Below are positions 1 through 8,106 of a DNA stretch of 40,782 bases, one piece after another. Numbering within the stretch: the first letter of the stretch is position 1; each line of letters opens with the position of its first letter. The notes under the pieces are model-generated. The model was not told the DNA's origin and did no database searches. It worked only from the letters and a program-made list of their open reading frames with translations. Source of the DNA: Thermoproteota archaeon (GTDB taxonomy: Archaea > Thermoproteota > Thermoprotei > Thermoproteales > Thermocladiaceae); NCBI GenBank assembly GCA_013153275.1, contig JAADER010000016.1, positions 1-40,782 of the forward strand. The letters run 5' to 3'. A program made the position numbers and the translations under genes.

Positions 1-807
1 ATCACATGCGAATCAGAAAATACCTGTGACGAAATTGAAACACGCCTAAAATCTAGCATCACAAACCCGTTAAACGAATCTGAGCTTGAACGACTCTTGC
101 ATAGTTATAAAGATTCATTAACTACTTTAGGATTCATTGTTCCCGAGGGTTTAGGTAAGTTACACTTAATCACGGGCACTTTTGAGAAAGAGACTGACCA
201 GACTGCTTCTGTAACTATAGTACACTCCGGTGATAGACTCGCAGAAATACTGATAAACCTTCTAAATGATCTAGAGATCAACGTTAAAGAGCTTAACGTC
301 GAGGAACTTAGGAAGATAAAGGAGCTGAAAGATGAGATGTTAGTTATTGCGGCATTTGATTATTGGAGACCTAGTGTCTTAAGGGAACTTAACAAACATA
401 TATTACAAACTGATAAGAACCTGCTACCAATCTTCTTGTTGCCAGACAGTGCGGTAATAGGACCACTTATTAGTAGAGGTTATCCCTGTTATCTATGCTT
501 TGAGAAACAGTTACTAACATCTCTGACAGGATACATAGCTTTACGTGTTATTCGCGATAATGCGATAATGTCAGAGCAAGATCTTTCTAAACTGAAGGGA
601 TACGCACAGATGTATCCTCTAGCTTATTTCAATTTTGTGGCCGGTATGGCATCGCTACTTGTAGCACATACAGTAGCGGGGAATGATTACACATTGAGAT
701 CTAAAGCTATAATCATAGACCTGCGCAGACTATATATAGACGTAGTTAGGGTGCATAGATTACCTACCTGTATATGCGTAAACGTTAAGCCACGTGCAGA
801 ACTCTGA
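1..807 (+). CDS. Cyclodehydratase/ThiF-like partner protein (YcaO/TOMM type), 5' end missing
   Basis: The reading frame is open from base 1, so the gene begins outside the window; the first internal start would be TTG at 97. The visible 268 codons contain a Rossmann-like stretch, then a segment ending in IGPLISRGYPCYLCF. That pattern (hydrophobic strand, GP, then Cys-x2-Cys) resembles the E1/ThiF-like C-terminal domain of azoline-forming cyclodehydratases that deliver peptides to YcaO enzymes. Only one CxxC is present, whereas zinc-binding relatives have two, so zinc binding is uncertain. The stop is 12 nt before the next small gene. The family assignment is by pattern memory and moderate; a degenerate ThiF/MoeB-like protein is the alternative. 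A YcaO gene would be expected upstream, outside the window. Confidence 0.55.
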   Translation: MTCESENTCDEIETRLKSSITNPLNESELERLLHSYKDSLTTLGFIVPEGLGKLHLITGTFEKETDQTASVTIVHSGDRLAEILINLLNDLEINVKELNVEELRKIKELKDEMLVIAAFDYWRPSVLRELNKHILQTDKNLLPIFLLPDSAVIGPLISRGYPCYLCFEKQLLTSLTGYIALRVIRDNAIMSEQDLSKLKGYAQMYPLAYFNFVAGMASLLVAHTVAGNDYTLRSKAIIIDLRRLYIDVVRVHRLPTCICVNVKPRAEL

Positions 808-819
808 GATCTACGACCT

Positions 820-1062
820 ATGCCACGTATAGAGATTCTAGAAGATTCCAAACTTAAGGAGCTTGTTGAATATCCACTTGATAGCAATTATGCTGCCCTA
901 CTAATTGAAACATTATGCGAATGGGGACGCTATGGCAACATAGCACGTTCACTCGATATTTTCAACTATACCTTGCTTAGTATACCGGGATTTACTGCCT
1001 CCTTGAGACAACGTGATCTTAGATTCTTACTCGGCGGACTTATACTTATGATTAAGTCTTAG
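820..1062 (+). CDS. Small hypothetical protein (80 aa)
   Basis: An 80-residue protein starting at ATG 820, 12 nt after the stop of the preceding ThiF-like gene and probably cotranscribed with it. It has an acidic N-terminus, no Cys cluster, and a hydrophobic C-terminal segment (LLGGLILMI) too short for a confident membrane helix. I do not recognise a family. Its position suggests it could be an accessory or precursor component of the same pathway, but nothing in the sequence shows this: it lacks the Cys/Ser/Thr-rich core typical of azole-modified precursors. Confidence 0.5.
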   Translation: MPRIEILEDSKLKELVEYPLDSNYAALLIETLCEWGRYGNIARSLDIFNYTLLSIPGFTASLRQRDLRFLLGGLILMIKS

Positions 1063-1138
1063 AAAATGTACAAAACAGACTCTCAAGCATATCCGTAAGT
1101 CAAGTCCGGAACTACTACGCGAGACCTCACAGTAGACT

Positions 1139-1966
1139 ATGGTTATCCTTAAAACAGCTGAACATGGCTACCTGCATATGATGTACTACATGCCTCTCCT
1201 TGAGTATCTTGGTCTACTTTTTGTTGGATTTTGTGCTGGTTTGTTAGGTAGCTTTCTTGGTGTTGGTGGTGGAGTTGTTGTTCTACCTTCCCTAGTCTTT
1301 ATCTTTGGGTTCAGACTCAACGTTGCGGTTGGATGTACTGTTGTTGTAGTGTTTCTGAACGGTGTTATTAGCGGCCTCATGCATCTGTTTTTGAGGAATT
1401 TCAGGTTAGATGTCTTCCGTAGAGTTGTGTGGGTTGGTGTCTTGGGTAGTGTTGTTGGTAGTCTTCTCTTCTTTGCCTTTAGTAGGTTTGTATGGTTTCT
1501 CTCCCTCTGTCTTGGCTCATATTTTATCTATGTTGCCTCTAGATCTGTATACGAGGTTGTTAAGAGACCTGTCGCTTCCTCTAGCAGGAGCAGAGGAGGC
1601 ATTGTCGTCTATCTGTGCGGTTTTGCTGCTGGTCTCGTCGTAGGTCTCCTAGGTATGGGTAGCGGTGCTGTCCTTGTTCCACTCTTCATGTATGTTCTTG
1701 ATCTTCCAGCTAAGATTGCTGTAGGTACCTCTCTTCTCTGTTTTGCACCTATGGCTCTCGTGAGCGTGATCTTCAAGCTTGCTCAACATAGTGTCGATCT
1801 TCTAGCTGTGGCATGTGTTGCACCTGGTCTAGTAGTTGGCGCTAGGCTCGGCTCTAGACTTCTTCTTAGAGCGCCGTTAAGGGTTTTCAAGCTCGTGTTC
1901 GGTATTGTGTTTCTGATGATTGGTATCAAGTTCCTGATGAATGGTGTCGCTCATCTGGCCCTGTAG
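1139..1966 (+). CDS. TauE/SafE (TSUP) family membrane exporter
   Basis: A 275-residue, very hydrophobic protein with about eight membrane helices. It shows the internal duplication of the TSUP family: GFCAGLLGSFLGVGGGVVVLP near residue 31 and GFAAGLVVGLLGMGSGAVLVP near residue 160, each the signature loop of one half. Family members export sulfite, sulfonates or other small anions; the substrate here cannot be told. The first 18 residues are poorly hydrophobic and a start at the later Met codons (residues 14, 15 or 18) is possible. Codon use is dominated by T-ending codons (GGT, GTT, CTT), in sharp contrast to the A-ending codons of the genes after 2093. Confidence 0.9.
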   Translation: MVILKTAEHGYLHMMYYMPLLEYLGLLFVGFCAGLLGSFLGVGGGVVVLPSLVFIFGFRLNVAVGCTVVVVFLNGVISGLMHLFLRNFRLDVFRRVVWVGVLGSVVGSLLFFAFSRFVWFLSLCLGSYFIYVASRSVYEVVKRPVASSSRSRGGIVVYLCGFAAGLVVGLLGMGSGAVLVPLFMYVLDLPAKIAVGTSLLCFAPMALVSVIFKLAQHSVDLLAVACVAPGLVVGARLGSRLLLRAPLRVFKLVFGIVFLMIGIKFLMNGVAHLAL

Positions 1967-2015
1967 TGTATATGTATGATGATTCTGAGGTATTTAAGAA
2001 TAATGCTGTTCCCAC

Positions 2016-2029
2016 CTGTTCGTGAACAG
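2016..2029. repeat. Perfect 6-bp inverted repeat at a putative transcription start
   Basis: CTGTTC-GT-GAACAG forms a perfect palindromic pair, and a further CTGTTC lies in direct orientation at 2006-2011. A TATA-like TATTTAAGAA at 1990-1999 would place transcription start at about 2021, inside the palindrome. This is the layout of a repressor operator, but a small hairpin in a leader is equally possible. Confidence 0.4.
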
Positions 2030-2092
2030 CTGACGGGAGAGATCTAATTAATTACTATAAGATAAGTAACTCAACACACTGCGTGAAAGAGC

Positions 2093-2545
2093 ATGTGGGA
2101 AGAAGATAACCTGGCACTAGCGCTCCTCTGCATAAGATGCATATTCATATACGCTCTCGAGGAGGTAGTGAGCTCACTACCACTAGTATATGGAATGAAG
2201 ATGCTTAGACTAGTGAGAGACGTGTTCGGAGACGTTGAGTGCGTGAGAAAGCTACTCACAATAGGCCTAGACGGTCTCAGAGAGATATTGAAGAGAAACA
2301 AGCTTGTGAGAGATATACAGGTAGAACGCGTTGGAAACAAGCTGAAGATAAGGGTAGACGGATGTATACTTGCAAGACAGTTACATACGAGGATGGTAAG
2401 GAAGAAACACCTATGCCCGTGGATACTGACAGCAATACTGGCAATGGGTCCAGAGACATTCTCGAGGATAAGGTTCACAGAGAGATATCCAGAGATAACA
2501 GAGGAGGGCGCATACGCAGAGTTTGAAGTAGTTGTAGAAGAGTGA
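2093..2545 (+). CDS. Cys-containing regulator-like protein, distant relative of the 25.6/26.6 kb proteins
   Basis: A 150-residue protein of unknown function. The middle (IRVDGCILARQ, then RKKHLCPWILTAIL, then a C-terminal strand EFEVVVEE) follows the same order as the two proteins encoded at 25598-26080 and 26586-27053: a strand ending in a Cys (IEVRDC), a basic KLC motif followed by an amphipathic helix, and a terminal strand. This suggests a shared small-molecule or metal-binding fold of the V4R kind, but similarity is low. A TATA-like ACTATAAGAT near 2055 fits a start at ATG 2093. Followed after a structured 100-nt gap by translin. Confidence 0.6.
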   Translation: MWEEDNLALALLCIRCIFIYALEEVVSSLPLVYGMKMLRLVRDVFGDVECVRKLLTIGLDGLREILKRNKLVRDIQVERVGNKLKIRVDGCILARQLHTRMVRKKHLCPWILTAILAMGPETFSRIRFTERYPEITEEGAYAEFEVVVEE

Positions 2546-2572
2546 TGCGGGAGGCAAGTCACGCCCCTCACG

Positions 2573-2590
2573 GAGCCTCTCCCGAGGCTC
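2573..2590 (+). other. GC-rich hairpin between genes
   Basis: GAGCCTC-TCCC-GAGGCTC is a perfect 7-bp stem with a 4-nt loop in the gap 2546-2647. It is preceded by a weaker GGC/GCC hairpin at about 2553-2565. The gap is much richer in G and C than its surroundings, as expected for a structured RNA in a hyperthermophile. No U-run follows, so it is not a typical terminator. Confidence 0.5.
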
Positions 2591-2647
2591 TCAGAGCGGC
2601 AGGTAATGTAGGAATAGCTGATTAATAAGTCAGACCCAGAGAAGGTA

Positions 2648-3262
2648 ATGCTGAGAGAGATCGTGGAGAGGATAGAACAGGAGCTGAAGCAGATAGAGGA
2701 CGTGAGAGACAGAATAATAAGGGAGAGTAGAGACATAATAAGAACATCGAGAGAGATAGTACATCTCATACATAGAGGAGAGATTGAGACTGCTAGAGAG
2801 AGGATAGAGGTCTTGAATAATATTGTGAAGAGAGTCCTTGAAAAAGCAAGACAGTACCCGCAATTATACTATAGTGGACTAATATGTGGACCGTTGATCG
2901 AGTATGTTGAAGCGGTAGCACTTTACAAACTCATCACAGAGAACAGGATACCTGGACCAGAGGAGCTAGGAGTAGAGAATGTTCCCTATCTGCTTGCCCT
3001 AGGAGACATAGTAGGAGAGCTGAGAAGACTAATAATAGAGTCTCTGAGAAAAGGCGCCGACATAAGAGATGTAGAGAGATACTTCAGATACATGGAGGAG
3101 ATATATGAGGCTCTATCACTCATAGTAGTGCCTGACGCACTAGTTCCAGGACTACGTGGAAAAGTTGACTTTATAAGAAAGATGGTAGAAGTGACTCGGG
3201 CAGACCTATATCTAGCAAGCCTCAGATTCATACCAAGGGTAGAGGAAAGTGAAGAGAAGTAG
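2648..3262 (+). CDS. Archaeal translin-family protein
   Basis: A 204-residue, almost wholly helical protein. The first 60 residues are charged amphipathic helix (ERIEQELKQIEDVRDRIIRESR), and the C-terminal part carries the translin/TRAX-like segment LIVVPDALVPGLRGKVDFIR near residues 160-180. The family binds single-stranded RNA or DNA as oligomeric barrels; TRAX-type members are RNases with a Glu/Asp site, but I cannot confirm such residues here. The 3' end overlaps the endonuclease V gene by 14 nt, so the two are translated from one transcript. Translin next to a nucleic acid repair enzyme suggests a nucleic acid processing operon. Confidence 0.85.
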   Translation: MLREIVERIEQELKQIEDVRDRIIRESRDIIRTSREIVHLIHRGEIETARERIEVLNNIVKRVLEKARQYPQLYYSGLICGPLIEYVEAVALYKLITENRIPGPEELGVENVPYLLALGDIVGELRRLIIESLRKGADIRDVERYFRYMEEIYEALSLIVVPDALVPGLRGKVDFIRKMVEVTRADLYLASLRFIPRVEESEEK

Positions 3263-3980
3263 GAAAAGACTGGACGCGATAGCTAGAGCAAGACTACCAG
3301 AAGGATACGACCTAGATAGACTTAGAAATATGCAGAAGATACTGGCATCTAGGGTAGTAGAGAGAGACGTGGTCCAGGACCCAGAGAAGATATGCGGAAT
3401 AGATCTAGCATATGTGAAAGAGAAAGGGAAGGAGATAGGGATAGCATGTGCAGTAGTATGTAACAGACATGGAGAGATAATAGACAGATCATGTAGAGCA
3501 GTAAACATAGAGTTTCCATATATACCTACATTGCTCTCACTAAGAGAGCTAAGACCCATGGTGGTAGCATTCAGATCGCTCAGAGAGAGACCTGATATAG
3601 TAATGATAGATGGTCACGGTAAAGCGCACCCATACAGGCTAGGCATAGCTTCGCATTTTGGAGTAGTTATGAAGGTTCCCACAATAGGATGCGCAAAGTC
3701 GTTACTATATGGAGAGCTCAGCAACTGTAGAGAGGACCAGTGTGACATAGTTGACCCAGAGAACGGGGAGATCATAGGGAGAGCATTAAAACACTATAAC
3801 AAGTACGTATATGTAAGCGTGGGAAACCTAGTAACATTAGATACTGCATGTAGAGTAGTCAGGGAGATGCTTAGGACTAGGTCGCAGATGCCGCTACCGA
3901 TACTCTATGCTCATAATATGTGTAATGAATATAAGAGGAGGGTGATAAGAGGAACGACAGATATAGAGAGATTCTTATGA
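3249..3980 (+). CDS. nfi: Endonuclease V
   Basis: A 243-residue enzyme that cleaves DNA (or RNA) near deaminated adenine (inosine). Hallmarks visible: GIDLAY (metal-binding Asp 52), EFPYIPTLLSLRE (wedge PYIP at 90-93 and Glu 100), the DGHGKAHPYRLGIASHFG block (Asp 121) and PTIGCAKS. Start is GTG 3249, inside the 3' end of the translin gene; no ATG start fits without losing the N-terminal helix. Stop overlaps the next gene by 4 nt (ATGA). High growth temperature makes deamination repair important, in keeping with the organism type inferred. Confidence 0.95.
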   Translation: MKRSRKRLDAIARARLPEGYDLDRLRNMQKILASRVVERDVVQDPEKICGIDLAYVKEKGKEIGIACAVVCNRHGEIIDRSCRAVNIEFPYIPTLLSLRELRPMVVAFRSLRERPDIVMIDGHGKAHPYRLGIASHFGVVMKVPTIGCAKSLLYGELSNCREDQCDIVDPENGEIIGRALKHYNKYVYVSVGNLVTLDTACRVVREMLRTRSQMPLPILYAHNMCNEYKRRVIRGTTDIERFL

Positions 3981-4420
3981 ATGTAAAATACGTTATTCTA
4001 TACAAGCTCAAGAACAGGAAAAACATAGAGGACATAGTGAACATATGTAGAAGACTAAACATTGAAGTAATATACATACCAAGAGAGGACTCAGAATACG
4101 TTCCTGAGAACGTGCAGATCTCTAGAGATATATATGAGATCGTTCACGGGCTAGAAGATAACGTCAGCTTTATAGTTCTAGAGACGTATGGAGACAAGTA
4201 TCTCACAGAGATAGATCTTGGAGAGAACATATGTGTTATAGTTGGCGCAGAGGATACAGGAATCCCAGAGATAGAGATCAATAAGCTTCCTCGAGACCGC
4301 ACGCATGTCGTTAAGATACCTATGGGAGTATATGGAGCAAGCTATAACGTCGTGACAAGCCTAATAATGATGCTTACAGAATGCTTAATTAGAACATATG
4401 ATGAAGGTATCCTAGACTGA
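3977..4420 (+). CDS. SPOUT-superfamily (SpoU/TrmH-like) protein
   Basis: A 147-residue protein whose C-terminal half has the knot signature of SPOUT RNA 2'-O-methyltransferases: VIVGAEDTGIPE (residues ~87-98, motif 2) followed by VVKIPMGVYGASYNVVTS (motif 3, with Tyr where SpoU enzymes usually have Leu). It is shorter than typical TrmH proteins and lacks their N-terminal RNA-binding part. The usual motif 1 Asn/Arg is not obvious, so activity is unproven. ATG overlaps the endonuclease V stop. The stop codon lies inside the D' box of a C/D guide RNA at 4398-4445, a curious neighbour for a putative 2'-O-methyltransferase. Confidence 0.75.
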   Translation: MNVKYVILYKLKNRKNIEDIVNICRRLNIEVIYIPREDSEYVPENVQISRDIYEIVHGLEDNVSFIVLETYGDKYLTEIDLGENICVIVGAEDTGIPEIEINKLPRDRTHVVKIPMGVYGASYNVVTSLIMMLTECLIRTYDEGILD

Positions 4421-4445
4421 GAGATGCTGAAAACCCGGAAACTGA
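4398..4445 (+). ncRNA. C/D box sRNA overlapping a gene junction
   Basis: Complete C/D layout in 48 nt: C box ATGATGA (4398-4404, exact), 12-nt guide aggtatcctaga, D' box CTGA (4417-4420, exact), 3-nt spacer gag, C' box ATGCTGA (4424-4430, one mismatch), 11-nt guide aaacccggaaa, D box CTGA (4442-4445, exact). The stop codon of the SPOUT gene is within D' and the ATG called for the next gene is the first three bases of C'. A TATA-like CTAATAATG at 4361-4369 would start transcription at about 4391. Predicted targets read UCUAGGAUACCU (methyl on G5) and UUUCCGGGUUU (methyl on C5); I could not place them in rRNA from memory. Confidence 0.8.
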
Positions 4446-5326
4446 ACATAATATATGTAGAACCATTCGACATATTCTACCCTAGCGTACTATTAAGAAC
4501 AGCATACTCCGCATTAGGAAAATCCTTAACATCATTTACATTAATAACTCGAAGGAGAGTGAGGCTAGGAGACATAGCAAGATACTCTCGAGTACCTATA
4601 CCACGACTCAGAGAGATATTAAGTATACGTGAGGAACACGTAAACGTAAGTACAGGAGTACTAGTATCTACCAATAAGGACATCACGACTAGTAGCATAG
4701 GTAGGATAATGAAGTTCAAAGAGATGGAAGAGTTAACAATAGTGGTAGATGAGACAGGAGAAATGCGACAAGACGGATTAGAGGTTTTCAGGACAGGATT
4801 CTTTGACCATCCTGCATATGAGGCAGTAGCACTCTTATACATACTCTATATTAGAGATCTTGCCTTAGTTAAGAAATTTAAAGAGCATAAAAGTATACCA
4901 GACATAGATTATGGTGAACTCATATATTTCATGAGAAATATAGCTAGCTCAATATCGATAATGAATAATTACCCAATTATAGACCCGAGATCAGTAGTAT
5001 ACACTCTACGTCACGTCTTTAGAAATCATAACATGTTGCTCGATCTTGCAAAAGCTGAGATAGGTATAGACTATTCTGATAATAGAGTTATAGAGAAGGT
5101 GATAGTTGACATATATAGGTATAGGGACCTCAGATATATTAGGACGGAGACTATTCTATTCGACGGTGAGCGTCTAGATACTATATTTGTGACGCGTAGT
5201 GGAGCATTAACGAGGGTCTCTCTCTATGTTGATTCTGATAGAAGAGAGGTATGTGTAGACGCTAATGTATGTGTGTCTTCTAGGAGGGAGGACATGTCGG
5301 AGGAGCTATTATCGTTCCTGTTCTGA
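4424..5326 (+). CDS. Conserved-looking protein of unknown function (300 aa)
   Basis: A 300-residue protein I do not recognise. It begins with a hydrophobic strand IIYVEPFDIFYPSVLLRTA, contains no Cys cluster or known nucleotide-binding loop, and the middle is helical with many Ile/Tyr/Arg residues. The C-terminal part holds a pair of short strands with VCVDANVCV. The ATG at 4424 coincides with the C' box of a guide RNA, so the start may be an accident of that element; the next in-frame Met is far downstream (about residue 91), so a non-ATG start remains possible. Three nt separate it from the SPOUT gene, giving an operon of at least four genes. Confidence 0.65.
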   Translation: MLKTRKLNIIYVEPFDIFYPSVLLRTAYSALGKSLTSFTLITRRRVRLGDIARYSRVPIPRLREILSIREEHVNVSTGVLVSTNKDITTSSIGRIMKFKEMEELTIVVDETGEMRQDGLEVFRTGFFDHPAYEAVALLYILYIRDLALVKKFKEHKSIPDIDYGELIYFMRNIASSISIMNNYPIIDPRSVVYTLRHVFRNHNMLLDLAKAEIGIDYSDNRVIEKVIVDIYRYRDLRYIRTETILFDGERLDTIFVTRSGALTRVSLYVDSDRREVCVDANVCVSSRREDMSEELLSFLF

Positions 5327-5331
5327 CAAAC

Positions 5332-5337
5332 TTTAAA
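5332..5337 (+). promoter_or_regulatory. TATA box for proS
   Basis: TTTAAA, six nt after the previous stop. The centre lies 26-27 nt before TTG 5361, the spacing seen throughout this window for leaderless genes. The upstream ATG 5346 would then precede the transcript start. Confidence 0.6.
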
Positions 5338-5360
5338 GACCCTTAATGATCTTAATCTTC

Positions 5361-6839
5361 TTGGGATTTCCTATTGCCAAGCTACGTACTGTCAGGCCTA
5401 GTCAAGAGAGACCTCGAGAGAAGTGGCGTCGTTTTATAGAGTGGTTCAATAATGTTATAATGGAGGCAGAGCTCTACGATTATAGGTACCCTGTGAAAGG
5501 GTGCTACGTCTGGAGGCCATATGGTATGAAGATTAGGAGAAATGTTGAGAAAATAATAAGGAGACTTCTAGAAGAGACGGGGCATGAGGAGGTCCTGTTT
5601 CCTGTATTTATTCCGCAGGAGTTCTTTGCTAAGGAGGCTGAACATTTCAGGAACTTTGAGCAAGAGGTCTTCTGGGTAACTAAGGGTCTAAGTGGTGAGG
5701 AGAGACTTATCCTGAGACCTACAAGCGAGACCGCTATGTACCCTATGGTGAGGAACTGGATATATGATCATAAGGATCTTCCCTTCAAGATCTATCAGAT
5801 AGTTAACGTGTTTCGTGCTGAGACAAAGATGACACACCCAATGATAAGACTGAGAGAGATATCGATGTTTAAGGAGGCACATACTTTTCATGCTGATCGT
5901 GAAGATGCTGAGAGACAGATAAAGGAGGCTCTTGAGATATATAAGAGATATTTCGACGAGCTCTGTGTACCATATCTGCTATCTATGAGACCTGACTGGG
6001 ATAAGTTTCCTGGAGCAGTATATACTCTAGCGTTTGATACTCTCATGCCTGATGGAAAGACTCTACAGATAGGTACAATACATTATCTCGGTACTAACTT
6101 CTCGAAGGTGTTTGAAGTCATGTATCTGAGACCAGATGGGAAAAGGGATTACGTTCACATAACCTGCTATGGCATATCTGAGAGATCGATAGCTGCCATG
6201 CTTGCTGTGCACGGTGACGATAGGGGACTATGCATACCTCCGAACGTGGCTCCTATACAGGTCGTGATTATTCCAATAATGTACAAGGAGGCTAGAGAGA
6301 GAACCAGAGAGGAGGCCTATAAGGTGAAGGCTGAGCTTGAGGAGGCTGGTATAAGAAGCGTGGTCGATGATAGGGAGGATAAGACGCCGGGGTGGAAGTA
6401 CTATTACTGGGAATTGAAGGGTGTTCCTCTGAGGATAGAGATAGGACCTAGAGATATAGATAATAGAAAGGTAACTATAGTCAGAAGAGACAACTTCGAA
6501 AAATATGAAGCAGACAGAGAAGAGCTCATAGAATCGATAAGAGACCTGATATCAGAGGTAACAAGAAATCTGAAAGAACAAGCCTGGAAAAACCTGATGC
6601 AACACGTGAAACTAGCGACAAGCATAGAAGATGCCTCAAAACTCATACGCGAGGGAAACATAGTCGAAGTACCATGGTGTGGCGTGCCAGAGTGTGGATT
6701 AAAACTACAGGAGAAGACAGACGCAGATGCGTTAGGAACGCCAATAGATAAGGATGTTAATAAAGAGATACAGGATCTTAGAGATCCTATATGCGGTAGA
6801 AGGGCAAACACGCTACTTAGATTAAGCTGGAGATACTGA
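5361..6839 (+). CDS. proS: Proline--tRNA ligase, archaeal type
   Basis: Class II synthetase charging tRNA-Pro. Visible: [20 protein letters not shown] (start of the catalytic core), motif 2 region [40 protein letters not shown], motif 3 [20 protein letters not shown], then the anticodon-binding domain beginning [10 protein letters not shown], and a C-terminal zinc-binding-like domain with WCGVPECG and DPICGRRA. I start it at TTG 5361 because the TATA box predicts transcription start there; ATG 5346 would add five residues. Length near 490 is normal for archaea. Synonymous codon choice shifts to A-rich codons in the last third. Confidence 0.97.
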   Translation: MGFPIAKLRTVRPSQERPREKWRRFIEWFNNVIMEAELYDYRYPVKGCYVWRPYGMKIRRNVEKIIRRLLEETGHEEVLFPVFIPQEFFAKEAEHFRNFEQEVFWVTKGLSGEERLILRPTSETAMYPMVRNWIYDHKDLPFKIYQIVNVFRAETKMTHPMIRLREISMFKEAHTFHADREDAERQIKEALEIYKRYFDELCVPYLLSMRPDWDKFPGAVYTLAFDTLMPDGKTLQIGTIHYLGTNFSKVFEVMYLRPDGKRDYVHITCYGISERSIAAMLAVHGDDRGLCIPPNVAPIQVVIIPIMYKEARERTREEAYKVKAELEEAGIRSVVDDREDKTPGWKYYYWELKGVPLRIEIGPRDIDNRKVTIVRRDNFEKYEADREELIESIRDLISEVTRNLKEQAWKNLMQHVKLATSIEDASKLIREGNIVEVPWCGVPECGLKLQEKTDADALGTPIDKDVNKEIQDLRDPICGRRANTLLRLSWRY

Positions 6840-6843
6840 GCAG

Positions 6844-8037
6844 CTACCTGGTACTATTGCTTGCTTCGGCTCTCATGCATCTCTCATAGAACATTTTTGT
6901 ACAGTTCAGGAATGTTGCATAGAGATATCCTCCCTCTATTGGTATCTTAGTGTAAGTGAGAGTTATGTTGTTCAATGGTAGGTTTATACACTGTATCAGG
7001 TTTACGTGATATAGCTCATCTATTTTTGTCGAGTTGGGGAAGTAGATTATGCTTCCGTTCATAGTGTAGTGATGATACATGTATAGTAGGACGGGCATGA
7101 ATATGCCATGTCTCTTATATATGCAGTATAGCTGTGCTACATATAGTACATCTGAAAATCCGTGCTCTGGTACTGGCATTATGATTATTGTTGGATTACC
7201 TGGTAGTGTCATGTTAGTGAATACTCCAGACAGATATAGCGACAGTATCTCTGTCTTGCAGAACGGGCATGTTGGACTAACTATAAATATCACATATAGG
7301 GTGTCTGATCCCTTTCTGACCTCTATACCATACCACCTCAATAGATCCTCTATAGCTCTGATCTGCGTGCTGTTAAGTTTCACAAGCTTGCCACCACTAC
7401 ATGCCTTTCCTTTCTCAAAGTCTTCGAGACATTTTAAGAACATGTTAAGAATGGTCTCTCTCACTGCTTGAGGGACCTCGTTCTTTGCAACAACTTTGCT
7501 GAATATGTCTCCTCTATACTTCATAAAGTCTGACATTGGAATCTGAAGACCAATATAGATCAATGCCGTTCCAGTGCGCGTGTCTAGGTATATTATCTCC
7601 GGGGTTCCAAGCTGGCTCAGTATACTCTTATCAATAAGCACGTTCAAGTCTGTCCATGCTATAGCGGATCTGACGGACTTGTCTAGCATTGACTTATATC
7701 TCTCAAGTCTGCTCGCGTTAACATATGTGCCTGTCATTACTGTTCTATACATTAACGCCGTATCATTGTACCAGGACCTACTGATTATACTTCTAATGTA
7801 CCTAATACATGCTTCTCTACACGTGATGCTTGCAGACGAGCTTCTACCCTGTGTACCTCCCGTATTACTTTCTTTGTTACTACTCTTTCCCGGTACCGTT
7901 GGTGATGTTGTATGTGAGGCCCTGTGTGAGAGATTACTATAGTAGACAACTGCTGCAGAGACAGCTATTATGATGATTGCTATCACTGTAGCTATTATTA
8001 GTCCAGTCCGTCTCTTAGACCCCTGCTGAGCAGACAT
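6844..8037 (-). CDS. Membrane-anchored thioredoxin-fold protein, extracellular
   Basis: A 397-residue protein with an N-terminal signal anchor (residues ~12-34, LIIATVIAIIIIAVSAAVVYY), a Ser/Thr/Asn-rich linker, a helical region, and a thioredoxin-like domain from about residue 245. That domain begins VIFIVSPTCPFCKTEI, the CxxC redox site of DsbA/DsbC-like proteins, and continues with a strand-helix pattern and several extra Cys pairs. A second early Cys pair (CREAC, ~73) precedes the domain. It probably forms or isomerises disulfides outside the cell. TATA-like GTTTAAATAT (8061-8070 region, complement) lies ~26 nt upstream of the start. It converges on proS with only 4 nt between the genes. 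Confidence 0.8.
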   Translation of the reverse strand: MSAQQGSKRRTGLIIATVIAIIIIAVSAAVVYYSNLSHRASHTTSPTVPGKSSNKESNTGGTQGRSSSASITCREACIRYIRSIISRSWYNDTALMYRTVMTGTYVNASRLERYKSMLDKSVRSAIAWTDLNVLIDKSILSQLGTPEIIYLDTRTGTALIYIGLQIPMSDFMKYRGDIFSKVVAKNEVPQAVRETILNMFLKCLEDFEKGKACSGGKLVKLNSTQIRAIEDLLRWYGIEVRKGSDTLYVIFIVSPTCPFCKTEILSLYLSGVFTNMTLPGNPTIIIMPVPEHGFSDVLYVAQLYCIYKRHGIFMPVLLYMYHHYTMNGSIIYFPNSTKIDELYHVNLIQCINLPLNNITLTYTKIPIEGGYLYATFLNCTKMFYERCMRAEASNSTR

Positions 8038-8106
8038 TCGTTAAGTTGTTGCTCGGGGGTTTAAATATGTGAGGTCTCTACAATAGGTGAGATAGAGTGA
8101 AAAGTG

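Noticed and set aside
1976-2033. ATGATGA ... CTGA pair upstream of gene 2093
   Set aside because: No C' box fits, a CTGA lies only 2 nt after the C-like box, and the region is better explained by a TATA element and a palindrome.
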